Below are positions 53,894-62,129 of a stretch of DNA of 64,000 nucleotides, in pieces (positions within the stretch are counted from its first letter, which is position 1; each line of letters opens with the position of its first letter). This stretch comes from Paroceanicella profunda. GTDB taxonomy: Bacteria > Pseudomonadota > Alphaproteobacteria > Rhodobacterales > Rhodobacteraceae. Where the stretch lies: positions 124,001-188,000 of the forward strand of contig NZ_CP040820.1 in the NCBI RefSeq assembly GCF_005887635.2, written 5' to 3'. Below the pieces are notes generated by a model. That model did not search any database, was not told where the DNA came from, and saw nothing but the letters and a program-made list of their open reading frames with translations. The translations under genes were made by a program, and so were the position numbers.

Positions 53894-55125
53894 CAGGCCA
53901 TCTCCTGCGGAAGGGTTATGCGCACGCACGTGCCGGGGTGTCCGTCGCGGGGGCCGATCTCCAGCCGGGCGGAGATCAGGCTGGCGCGGGTCTGCATGTG
54001 GTTGAGCCCGCCGGCGCGGCCGCGGCGGGTGTCCGCGGCGGGCAGGCCGCGCCCGTCGTCGCGCACCTCCAGCGCGAGGCCCCGGCCCGGCGCCTGGCTG
54101 ATCTCCACCTCCACCCGGCCGGCGCCGGCGTGGCGGGCGGCGTTGTTCACCGCCTCCTGCACGATGCGGTAGAGCGCGATGCGCACCGTGCTTTCCAGCC
54201 GGTCGGGGGCGTGGGAGGAGCTGTCGCGCACCTCGGTGCGCACCCCGGGCAGGCCGGCGGTGGCGCGTTCGAGGTGGATGTCCACCGCATGCACGAAGCC
54301 GAACAGCTCCAGCAGGGCCGGCATGGCGGTGTCGATGATCTGGCGCAGGTCCTGGATGCAGTCCTGCAGGCGGGGAACCACGGCGGCGGCGAGGCTGTCG
54401 CCGCGGGCCTGCTCCAGGTCGCGCACGATGCGGGTGAGGTCGGCGAGGGTCTGGTCGTGCAGGTCCATGCCGATGCGCTGGCGCTCCTGTTCCAGGGCCT
54501 CGGTGAGCTGCAGGGCGCCGAGGCGCAGCCCCTCCTCGCGCGCCCGGGCCGCGGCCTCCACGGCGGCGGCGCGCCGGGCGCGCTCCCCGGCGCGCAGGGC
54601 GTAGAAATAGGGCGAGAGCGTGTCGGCCACGTGGCGCACGTAGTCGAGCTCGCGCGCGCCGTAGGCCGCCTCGCGCTGCGCGGAGAAGTTCAGCGCGCCG
54701 ATGATCTCGCCGCGCACCTTCATCGCCACGTTGATGCGGCTGCACAGGTTGTGCTCGAAGATCGGCTGGCAGAAGGCGCCGGGGTAGGTGTAGCGCGCGT
54801 CCTTCAGGGCGTTCTCGGAGAGCATCGCCTCCGTGCGCCCGGTCAGGATGTCGCGCACCGGGCTCACCGCCACCTGGCTGCGCTGCGTGCCCCAGAGCGT
54901 GCCGAGCCCGACCTCGTAGGAGGTGTGGAAGGCGTCGGCGCCATCGATCAGGCAGACGTCGAGGTGGTCATGGTCGAGGAAGTGCTTGATCTCCTCGTGC
55001 ACGGCCTGCAGGGCGGACTGCACGTCGAGCTGGCCCGCGAGATGGCGCGAAATGCGCAGGAAATGGTGCAATTGTGCCTCGGCGGGGTCCAGGGCCGCGA
55101 GGCTGTGGTGCGCCGCGCCGGTCAT
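53893..55125 (-). CDS. GAF-domain sensor histidine kinase, NarX/DegS-like (HisKA_3)
   Basis: A 410-residue cytoplasmic kinase without membrane segments. A GAF domain (about 35-185) is followed by a coiled linker, the HisKA_3 dimerisation helix with ERQRIGMDLHDQTLADL (phosphoacceptor His near 226), and an HATPase domain with IVQEAVNNAARHAGAG and VRDDGRGLP. GAF sensing of a small cytoplasmic ligand or redox state is likely. The gene is translationally coupled to the response regulator. It faces a sugar ABC operon, which it may control. Confidence 0.92.
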   Translation of the reverse strand: MTGAAHHSLAALDPAEAQLHHFLRISRHLAGQLDVQSALQAVHEEIKHFLDHDHLDVCLIDGADAFHTSYEVGLGTLWGTQRSQVAVSPVRDILTGRTEAMLSENALKDARYTYPGAFCQPIFEHNLCSRINVAMKVRGEIIGALNFSAQREAAYGARELDYVRHVADTLSPYFYALRAGERARRAAAVEAAARAREEGLRLGALQLTEALEQERQRIGMDLHDQTLADLTRIVRDLEQARGDSLAAAVVPRLQDCIQDLRQIIDTAMPALLELFGFVHAVDIHLERATAGLPGVRTEVRDSSSHAPDRLESTVRIALYRIVQEAVNNAARHAGAGRVEVEISQAPGRGLALEVRDDGRGLPAADTRRGRAGGLNHMQTRASLISARLEIGPRDGHPGTCVRITLPQEMA

Positions 55126-55627
55126 GCCGCGGGCCCTGTGCCGTCGCGCATGGCGGGGCGGGCGGGGATCGCGTGGTCCTGCGTCATTGCGTCAACAGCC
55201 TCCCGAACTGCGGCCCGGCTCCTCCCCCCGCGCCCGCCCCGCGCCGGTGTCCGGAAGGGGGCGCCGCGGCGGGGCGCGGGTCATGTTTTTCCTGCGGGGA
55301 GCGGGTGTGCGAAAAACCGGAGCGGGGGGTCCTTGCGCGCCGCCGCGCGGGCGGGTGCGGCCGGGTGAAGCGGCGGGGGGACTGGCCCTTCCCTTTCGCG
55401 GTTTTTCGTGGTGTCGTCTCCCTGTTGCGAGAGAGTGGCGCAGGCGCGGGGCCGCTGGCAAGAGGGCTTGCGGGATCCCGCACCGGAGATGCGGAAAGCC
55501 GCAGATTTCCTGCGGATGATCTGCTTTACAGGACGCGCCTTCCTCCGCAGTCTTCCCCCATCCGGCGCAGACCGGTTTGAGCGACAGAAACCGGGCCCAC
55601 CCCCGAGTGTGCCTGTGGGAGGAAAAC
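55126..55627. promoter_or_regulatory. Divergent control region with palindromes, two-component genes and second sugar ABC operon
   Basis: No gene is supported. Two perfect dyads stand close together: TGCGGGATCCCGCA (55469-55482) and CCGCA-N7-TGCGG (55499-55515). They share TGCGG/CCGCA half-sites, so one dimeric regulator could bind both, the local response regulator being one candidate. They lie 113-159 bases before the binding-protein start. That gene has a GGGAGGAAAAC ribosome-binding site. Confidence 0.45.
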
Positions 55628-56644
55628 ATGATCAGCACGACCAGACTGCTCGGCATCGCCGGGCTTTGCGCCGCCGTCCCCTTCATGGGGCTGGCCGACA
55701 CGTCCGGCAAATCCATCGCCCTGTCCAACAACTACGCCGGCAACTCTTGGCGCCAGGCCATGCTGGAGAGCTGGGAGACGGTGACCGGCAAGGCCGTGGA
55801 GGACGGCATCGTCTCCGCCGCCGACGCCTTCACCACCGCCGAGAACCAGGCCACCGAACAGGCCGCCCAGATCCAGAACATGATCCTGCAGGGCTACGAC
55901 GCCATCGTCATCGACGCGGCCTCGCCCACGGCGCTGAACGGCGCGGTGAAGGAGGCCTGCGACGCCGGCATCATCGTGATCTCCTTCGACGGCATCGTCA
56001 CCGAGCCCTGCGCATGGCGCATCGCGGTGGACTTCCGGGAGATGGGCCGCCAGCAGGTGGAGTACCTCGCCTCGCGCCTGCCCGGTGGCGGCAACCTGCT
56101 GGAGATCCGCGGCCTCGCGGGCGTGTTCGTGGATGACGAGATCCACGCCGGCATCGCCGCGGGCGTGCAGGAGCACCCCGATTTCAAGATTTCCGCCGCT
56201 GTGAACGGCGACTGGGCCCAGGACGTGGCGCAGAAGGCCGTGGCCGGCGTGCTGCCCTCGCTGCCCGAGATCGTCGGCGTGGTCACCCAGGGCGGTGACG
56301 GCTATGGCGCCGCGCAGGCCTTCGCCGCCTCGGGGCGCGACATGCCGATCATCGTGATGGGCAACCGCCACGACGAGCTGGAATGGTGGAAGAAGGCGCA
56401 TGAGGAGAACGGCTACGAGACCATGTCGCTTTCCATCGCGCCGGGTGTCTCCACCCTCGCCTTCTGGGTGGCCCAGCAGGTGCTGGACGGCGCGGACGTG
56501 CCCAAGGACCTCACGGTGCCCTTCCTGAAGGTCACGCAAGGTGATCTGGAAGAGGTGCTCGCCTCCACCCAGGCCGGCGGCGTGGCGAACGTGGACTACA
56601 CGCTCGACGACGCGAAGGCCGTGATCAGCGACGCCGCCCAGTAA
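55628..56644 (+). CDS. Sugar ABC transporter substrate-binding protein (CUT2 type)
   Basis: A 338-residue periplasmic binding protein of the type I fold with a signal peptide ending near residue 23 (FMGLA, then D). The mature start KSIALSNNYAGNSWRQAMLE, AAQIQNMILQGYDAIVIDAA and IIVISFDGIVTEPCAWRIAV are typical of ribose/xylose-type binding proteins. VVTQGGDGYGAAQAF marks the second lobe. It is only distantly like the YtfQ protein at 2.8 kb, so a different sugar is likely. It begins an operon with one ATPase, two permeases and a lactonase. Confidence 0.9.
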   Translation: MISTTRLLGIAGLCAAVPFMGLADTSGKSIALSNNYAGNSWRQAMLESWETVTGKAVEDGIVSAADAFTTAENQATEQAAQIQNMILQGYDAIVIDAASPTALNGAVKEACDAGIIVISFDGIVTEPCAWRIAVDFREMGRQQVEYLASRLPGGGNLLEIRGLAGVFVDDEIHAGIAAGVQEHPDFKISAAVNGDWAQDVAQKAVAGVLPSLPEIVGVVTQGGDGYGAAQAFAASGRDMPIIVMGNRHDELEWWKKAHEENGYETMSLSIAPGVSTLAFWVAQQVLDGADVPKDLTVPFLKVTQGDLEEVLASTQAGGVANVDYTLDDAKAVISDAAQ

Positions 56645-56657
56645 CGGCGCCCCTCCC

Positions 56658-56683
56658 GCGGGCGGGCCCGGTGGCCTGCCCGC
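56658..56683 (+). promoter_or_regulatory. Hairpin between the binding protein and ATPase genes
   Basis: GCGGGCGGGCC (56658-56668) pairs with GGCCTGCCCGC (56673-56683) around CGGT, with one G-U pair. It occupies the same position as the hairpins after ytfQ and dctP, which suggests the same means of raising binding-protein yield. Confidence 0.5.
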
Positions 56684-56709
56684 ATCCCCCTCCTGAGCGG
56701 GAGCCTCCC

Positions 56710-58170
56710 ATGACCATCCCCCCCGACACGACCCCGGTCGTGGCGCTCGAGAACGCGCGCAAGCTGTTCGGCGCCGTCCGCGCGCTCGACGGTGTCACCC
56801 TCGCCATCGCGCCGGGCGAATGCCTCGGCCTCGTGGGCCACAACGGCGCCGGCAAGTCCACGCTGGTGAACCTGGTGAACGGTGGGCTGAACCTCACCGA
56901 GGGCACCATCCGCCTCGGTGACGGCGCGCCCTCGCCGGAGACCTCCATCGCCGCGGCGCGCGCCGGCGGCGTGCGCTGCGTGTTCCAGGAACTCTCGCTC
57001 TGCCCCAATCTCACGGTGACGGAGAATGTCCGCATCCCCCACCGCGCGCTGAAGGGCCGGGGCTGGCGGGGCCGGGCCCGCAGCATCGTGGCGGAGAAAC
57101 TGGCGGAGATCTTCCCCGGCCATGCCATCGACCCGGGTGCGGCCGTGGGCGCGCTTTCCATCGCCGAGCGGCAGATGGTGGAGATCGCCATCGCCTTCTC
57201 CGTGTTCGACGAAGCCCCGCGGCTGGTGATCCTCGACGAGCCTACCTCCTCTCTCGACGCCGGCCTCGCCGAGCAGCTCCTCTCCCACGTGCGGCGCTTC
57301 TGTGCCGCGGGCGGGGCGATCATCTTCATCTCGCACATGCTGGGCGAGATCCTCGACATCGCCAGCCGCATCGTGGTGATGAAGGACGGCCGCATCACCG
57401 AGGAGCGCGCCCGCGGCGGCTTCGACCGGCAGGGGCTGGTGGACGCGATGGGCCATGTGGCGGCGGAGGGCGGCGGCGCGGCGCATGCGCAGGCCCGCGA
57501 TCTCGCCACCGCGCAGATCGTGATCGAAACCCCCGACGGCCTGAAGGCCCGGCGCGGCGAGATCGTCGGGCTGGCCGGGCTCGGCGGCCACGGCCAGGCG
57601 GAGGCGCTGGAGCAGATCTGCCTCGGCAACTCCTCGTCCTGGCGGGGCACGCGCAGCCCGAAGGTGGCCTTCGTGGCCGGCGACCGGGCGCGCGACGGCA
57701 TCTTCCCGGTCTGGTCGATCCTGCGCAACGCCACGCTCTCGCGCCTGCCCGCCCTCACCCGCCGCGGCCTGGTGGACGCAGGTGCGGAGGAGGAACTGGC
57801 CGCCGACTGGCGCCGCCGCATCGGCATCCGCACCGATGACCTCGACAACCCCATCCTGTCGCTCTCGGGCGGCAACCAGCAGAAGGTGCTCTTCGCCCGC
57901 GCCCTCGCCACCTCCGCGCCGGTGGTGCTGATGGACGACCCGATGCGCGGCGTGGACGTGGGCACCAAGCGCGACGTCTACGACATGATCCGGGCCGAGG
58001 CCGCGGGCGGGCGCACCTTCATCTGGTACTCCACCGAGACCGAGGAAGTGTGCCAGTGCGACCGCGTCTACGTGTTCCGGCTGGGCCGCATCGCGGCCGA
58101 GCTCACCGGGGCGGACATCACCGAGGAGAACATCCTCGCCGCCTCCTTCGAAATGGAGGCCGCCGAATGA
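56710..58170 (+). CDS. Sugar ABC transporter ATP-binding protein, two ABC domains
   Basis: A 486-residue double ATPase of the RbsA/XylG type. The first domain has Walker A GHNGAGKST and Walker B LVILDEPTSSLD. The second has the family's degenerate loop GLAGLGGHGQAEAL, the signature LSGGNQQK, and VVLMDDPMRGVDVG. In this last motif the usual catalytic Glu after Asp is Asp (MDDP), so the second site may not hydrolyse ATP, as known for some members. It follows the binding protein after 65 bases and overlaps the first permease gene (ATGA). Confidence 0.92.
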   Translation: MTIPPDTTPVVALENARKLFGAVRALDGVTLAIAPGECLGLVGHNGAGKSTLVNLVNGGLNLTEGTIRLGDGAPSPETSIAAARAGGVRCVFQELSLCPNLTVTENVRIPHRALKGRGWRGRARSIVAEKLAEIFPGHAIDPGAAVGALSIAERQMVEIAIAFSVFDEAPRLVILDEPTSSLDAGLAEQLLSHVRRFCAAGGAIIFISHMLGEILDIASRIVVMKDGRITEERARGGFDRQGLVDAMGHVAAEGGGAAHAQARDLATAQIVIETPDGLKARRGEIVGLAGLGGHGQAEALEQICLGNSSSWRGTRSPKVAFVAGDRARDGIFPVWSILRNATLSRLPALTRRGLVDAGAEEELAADWRRRIGIRTDDLDNPILSLSGGNQQKVLFARALATSAPVVLMDDPMRGVDVGTKRDVYDMIRAEAAGGRTFIWYSTETEEVCQCDRVYVFRLGRIAAELTGADITEENILAASFEMEAAE

Positions 58171-59102
58171 ACCGCGACCAGCTTCGCATTCTGCTTCCCG
58201 TCGTCTCGCTGGCCGTGCTCCTGGCCGCGGTGTTCTGGCTTCAGCCACGCGCGATGAGCTATCTCGGGCTGAACCTGCTGTTCAACCTCGCGGTGCCGAT
58301 CGCGCTCGCCACCGTGGCGCAGATGATGATCATCATGGTGAACGACCTCGATCTCTCCATCGGCACCTTCGTGAGCTTCGTCGCCTGCGTCACCGCCACC
58401 CTGGTGCAGACCGACCCGCTGCTGGGCTACCTCGTTCTGGCCGCCGGCATCGCGGGCTATGCCGCGGTGGGCGCGCTCATCCACCTGCGCAACCTGCCGG
58501 CCATCGTGGTGACACTGGGCATGTCCTTCGTCTGGGGCGGGCTGGCGGTGCTGATCCTGCCCTCTCCCGGCGGCGCCTCGCCCGAGTGGCTGCGCAGCCT
58601 GATGACGGTGAAGCCGCCGCTGGTGCCGATGGCGATCGTCGCCAGCGTGCTGATCGCCGTGGTCTCGCACCTGCTCATCCGCCGCTCCTCCTTCGGGGTG
58701 GTGCTGCGCGGGGTGGGCGGCAACCCGGCCTCGGTGGAGCGCGCCGGCTGGTCGGTGCTCAAGGCCAGGGCCGCGGCCTACGCGCTGGCCGGGCTCTTCG
58801 GAACCCTGTCGGGCATGACGCTGGTCGGGCTCACCACGGCGGCGGACGCGAACATCGCCCTGCGCTACACGCTGCTCTCCATCGCGGGCGTGATCCTGGG
58901 CGGGGGGGAGTTCACCGGCGGGCGCGTCTCGCCGGTGGGGGCGGTGATCGGCGCGCTCACCCTGGCGCTGGCCAGCAGCTTCCTTTCCTTCATGCGCCTC
59001 AGCCCGGACTGGCAGATCGGCGCGCAGGGCGGCATCCTCATCCTGGTGCTTGCCGTGCGGCTGCTCGTCGGCCGTGGCCGCGGCCGGAGGCTGGCCGCAT
59101 GA
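58167..59102 (+). CDS. Sugar ABC transporter permease 1
   Basis: A 311-residue inner-membrane protein of the BPD_transp_2 family. The family stretch is MMIIMVNDLDLSIGTFVSFV (in the usual GGIDLSVG place, D-L-D replaces G-G-I). VTLGMSFVWGGLAVLIL and the loop SIAGVILGGGEFTGGRVSP follow. The start overlaps the ATPase stop and the stop overlaps the next start, so all are translated as a unit. It forms a permease pair with the next product. Confidence 0.9.
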   Translation: MNRDQLRILLPVVSLAVLLAAVFWLQPRAMSYLGLNLLFNLAVPIALATVAQMMIIMVNDLDLSIGTFVSFVACVTATLVQTDPLLGYLVLAAGIAGYAAVGALIHLRNLPAIVVTLGMSFVWGGLAVLILPSPGGASPEWLRSLMTVKPPLVPMAIVASVLIAVVSHLLIRRSSFGVVLRGVGGNPASVERAGWSVLKARAAAYALAGLFGTLSGMTLVGLTTAADANIALRYTLLSIAGVILGGGEFTGGRVSPVGAVIGALTLALASSFLSFMRLSPDWQIGAQGGILILVLAVRLLVGRGRGRRLAA

Positions 59103-60100
59103 CCCGCCCCGACAGTTCCGCCACCCACCCCCCGCACCGACACGGAGACACGCCCGTGACCTCGCTCCTCACCTTCCTGCGCAAGCCGTGGCTCTGGGCG
59201 TTCATCGCCGCCGCCGTCACCTTCGCGGCCACGGCGGCCGTCACCCAGGCCGGGGGCTTCGGGCTGGGCATGACCGCGCTCACCTTCGCCGCCTTCTCGG
59301 TGCTGGTGGGCATCGGGCAGATGTTCGTCATCACGCTGGGGCCGGGCAACACCGACCTCTCCATCCCCGCCACCATGACCCTCGCCGGCACGCTGGCGCT
59401 GAAGGCGATGGCGGGGGACCCGGCGCTGATACCGCTCGGCCTCGCCATCGCGCTGGCCAGCGGCCTCGGGGTGGGCGTGCTCAACTACGCGCTCATCCGC
59501 CTGCTCTCCATCCCGCCGATCATCGCCACGCTCTCCGCCTCCTTCCTCATCCAGTCCGCCGCCATCTGGTCGAACCGCGGGCTGCGGGTGAAGCCGCCGC
59601 AGGCGCTGGCGGATTTCGCCACCGGCAGCGCGCTCGGCGTGCCGAACGTGGCGGTGGTGGCGGTGGTGGTCGCCGCACTCGCCTGGGTGGTGCTGGAGCG
59701 TGCGCTCGCCGGGCGGCGGGTGCTCGCCATCGGGCAGAACCTGCGCGCCGCGCGCCTCGCCGGGGTTCCGGTGGACGCGGTGCGCTTTGCCACCTACGTG
59801 AGCTGCGCGGTGCTCGCCGGGCTCGCGGGCTTCCTGCTGGCCAGCTTCTCGGGCGGCGCGGCGCTGAACATGGGCCAGGAGTACCTGCTCATGTCCATCG
59901 CGGTGGTGGTCATCGGCGGCTCCTCCATCGCGGGGGGCAATTCCAACGTGCCGGGGATCTGGGGCGCCTCGCTCTTCATGTTCCTCATCGTCTCAATGCT
60001 CAATTCCTACGGCGCCGGCGCCGGCGTGCGGATGATCCTCACCGGGGTCATCATCATCGCCATCGTCGCGGCCGCAGGCGGAAGGAAGGTGTCCCGGTGA
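59099..60100 (+). CDS. Sugar ABC transporter permease 2
   Basis: A 333-residue permease of the same family, with the stretch GQMFVITLGPGNTDLSIPAT, then LSIPPIIATLSASFLIQSAA and YLLMSIAVVVIGGSSIAGGN. The overlapping ATG at 59099 gives a 19-residue polar, His-rich N-terminus. A GTG at 59157 behind GGAGAC would give a start closer to the first helix (SLLTFLRKPW). The stop overlaps the lactonase start (GTGA). Confidence 0.9.
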   Translation: MTRPDSSATHPPHRHGDTPVTSLLTFLRKPWLWAFIAAAVTFAATAAVTQAGGFGLGMTALTFAAFSVLVGIGQMFVITLGPGNTDLSIPATMTLAGTLALKAMAGDPALIPLGLAIALASGLGVGVLNYALIRLLSIPPIIATLSASFLIQSAAIWSNRGLRVKPPQALADFATGSALGVPNVAVVAVVVAALAWVVLERALAGRRVLAIGQNLRAARLAGVPVDAVRFATYVSCAVLAGLAGFLLASFSGGAALNMGQEYLLMSIAVVVIGGSSIAGGNSNVPGIWGASLFMFLIVSMLNSYGAGAGVRMILTGVIIIAIVAAAGGRKVSR

Positions 60101-61023
60101 CTCTCCTGCTCGAGGATATCTACGACATCCGTGACCCGCGGTTCCGCGCCCTCATCCAGCCCAACGCGCGGCTGGAGCGCCTCGCCACCGGCTGCCGCTG
60201 GACCGAGGGCCCGGTGTGGTTCGACGACCAGCAGTGCCTGCTGTTCTCCGACATTCCCAACGAGCGCATCCTGCGCTGGAGCGAGGGCGGGGCCAGCGTG
60301 TTCCGCGCCCCCTCCGGCTTTGCCAACGGCCACACGCGCGACCGCGAGGGCCGGCTGGTGAGCTGCCAGCACGGCACGCGCTCGCTCACGCGCACCGAGC
60401 CCTGCGGGCGCATCACCACACTGGCGGAGCGTTTCGAGGGCAGGCGGCTGAACTCGCCCAACGACGTGGTGGTGCATTCGGACGGCGGCATCTGGTTCAC
60501 CGACCCCACCTACGGCATCCTCTCGAACTACGAGGGCTACCGCGCCGTGCCCGAGCAGCCGGCGCGCCGCGTCTACCGGCTGGACCCCGATACCGGCGAC
60601 ATCGCGGCCGTGGCGGCGGATTTCACCCAGCCCAATGGCCTCGCCTTCTCCCCCGACGAGGCGCTGCTCTACGTGGCGGAATCTGGTGCGAGCCATGACG
60701 CATCGGTGCCGCCCGTGATCCGCGTCTTCGACGTGCAGGACGGCCGCGCCCTCGGCCCGGGCCGCGATTTCGCCACCATCGACGCCGGGATCCCCGACGG
60801 CCTGCGGGTGGACGAGTTCGGCAACCTCTGGTCCTCGGCCGAGGACGGGGTGCACTGCTTCGCCCCCGACGGCACGCTGATCGGCAAGATCCGGGTGCCG
60901 GAGGTGGTGGCGAACCTGTGCTTCGGCGGGGCGCGCCGCAACCGGCTGTTCATCACCGCCACCACCAGCCTCTACGCGGTCTACGTGGAACCCTCCGGCA
61001 TCCAGCTGCCGCGCCGCGGCTGA
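60097..61023 (+). CDS. SMP-30/gluconolactonase family protein
   Basis: A 308-residue six-bladed propeller hydrolase. The metal Glu is in CRWTEGPVWF near residue 36. The active-site Asn residues lie in RRLNSPNDVVVHSDGGIWFT and FTQPNGLAFSPDE, and the metal Asp lies in GIPDGLRVDEFGNLW. Such enzymes open aldonolactones made by sugar dehydrogenases. Its place at the end of the sugar ABC operon suggests that the imported sugar is oxidised to a lactone; no dehydrogenase is in the operon. The GTG start overlaps the permease stop and has GAAGGAAGG upstream. Only five bases separate its stop from the convergent DUF35 gene. Confidence 0.88.
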   Translation: MTLLLEDIYDIRDPRFRALIQPNARLERLATGCRWTEGPVWFDDQQCLLFSDIPNERILRWSEGGASVFRAPSGFANGHTRDREGRLVSCQHGTRSLTRTEPCGRITTLAERFEGRRLNSPNDVVVHSDGGIWFTDPTYGILSNYEGYRAVPEQPARRVYRLDPDTGDIAAVAADFTQPNGLAFSPDEALLYVAESGASHDASVPPVIRVFDVQDGRALGPGRDFATIDAGIPDGLRVDEFGNLWSSAEDGVHCFAPDGTLIGKIRVPEVVANLCFGGARRNRLFITATTSLYAVYVEPSGIQLPRRG

Positions 61024-61028
61024 GCGCC

Positions 61029-62129
61029 TTACGCCCCGCGCCCCACCGCTTTCCCCTCGGTGGCGGCGCGGGCCAGCAGGTGGCGCGAGACCGGGTCCGG
61101 GAACAGTTCCTGAACGCCGCTCTCCAGCGCATCAAGCGCGGCACGGGCGAGGGCGGGGAGGGCGAGGCGCGGGCCCGCCACCTCCTCCGTTCCGGGCAGG
61201 GCGAGCGGGCCGGGGTATACGCCGATGGCCCGGCCGCCGCTGGCCGAAAGTGTCTCGCGCAGCCCGGTGAGCCAGGCCTCCGCCGCCGCGAGGGCCGCGG
61301 AAGGCGCGGGGCGCGCGGGGTCCGGCACCCGGGCCTCGATGCCGAGCACGGCGAGCCAGGCCGCCCCCGCCAGCACGGGCGCCAGCGCTGCGGCAAGGCG
61401 CGCGGGCGCAAAGCAGGTGGCGGCCATTTCCTCCTCCAGCGTGCCGGTGCCCGGCCCGGGCACCGAGACGACCAGCGCAAGCGGCCCGGTCATTTCCACC
61501 ACATCTGCGAGGGCGGAGATATCGAGCGGGCGCGCCCCCTCGGCCCCCGCCAGCGCGGGGTCGAGCGGCCCGCCGTGCCCGAGCCAGACCGGTCCCGCCC
61601 CGCGCGCGAGCAGGGCGCGGGCGAAGGCGGCGCCCACGGGCGTCGTGGCGTCGGTCACGAGGGCGGGGCCCCGGCCAGTGACAGCGGCGATCTGGGTGAG
61701 CATCGGGTCTTCCTCTGCGGCTTGTTCCGGCTGGGCGAGCAGGCAGGCCATGCCGGCGCGGTCGGTGGTGAGGCTGAGGCGCACCGGGCCGTCCTCGACG
61801 CAGGCGGCATGCACGAAGCAGGTGAGCACCGCGCCGCTCTCGTGGCGCACGAGCCCCAGCCGCCAGGGCGCGGGCCGGCCGGCGCGGGCCTGGAAGAACG
61901 GCTCCAGCGAATGGCTCAGCCGGGTGCCGGCGAGGAGGTGGCCCTTCGGGGCGACATCGCGCCAGCGCAGGTCCCCCGAGAGGCAGGCGGCGCAGATCTC
62001 CTGCGGGGGGTACTGCACCGCGCCGCACTCGGTGCATTCCTGAAGTGCAAAACGCCCCTCCGCCGCTCGGGCGGTGAGGCCGAGGGCGGGGGCCGAGCGC
62101 AGGCGCGGGGGCAGGGCGGGCGCGCTCAT
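61029..62129 (-). CDS. DUF35 zinc-ribbon/OB protein fused to a degenerate SDR domain
   Basis: A 366-residue protein. Residues about 25-140 are a DUF35 unit: a zinc ribbon with C32, C35, C46 and C49 (CTECGAVQYPPQEICAAC) and an OB fold. Residues about 150-350 look like a short-chain dehydrogenase, but its NAD loop is TDATTPVG instead of TGxxxGxG. The expected YxxxK stretch reads PSAALAAAEAWLTG, with neither Tyr nor Lys, so it is probably inactive and structural. Stop and start overlap with the thiolase-like gene upstream (ATGA). DUF35 proteins act as partners of thiolase-like enzymes. Confidence 0.8.
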   Translation of the reverse strand: MSAPALPPRLRSAPALGLTARAAEGRFALQECTECGAVQYPPQEICAACLSGDLRWRDVAPKGHLLAGTRLSHSLEPFFQARAGRPAPWRLGLVRHESGAVLTCFVHAACVEDGPVRLSLTTDRAGMACLLAQPEQAAEEDPMLTQIAAVTGRGPALVTDATTPVGAAFARALLARGAGPVWLGHGGPLDPALAGAEGARPLDISALADVVEMTGPLALVVSVPGPGTGTLEEEMAATCFAPARLAAALAPVLAGAAWLAVLGIEARVPDPARPAPSAALAAAEAWLTGLRETLSASGGRAIGVYPGPLALPGTEEVAGPRLALPALARAALDALESGVQELFPDPVSRHLLARAATEGKAVGRGA

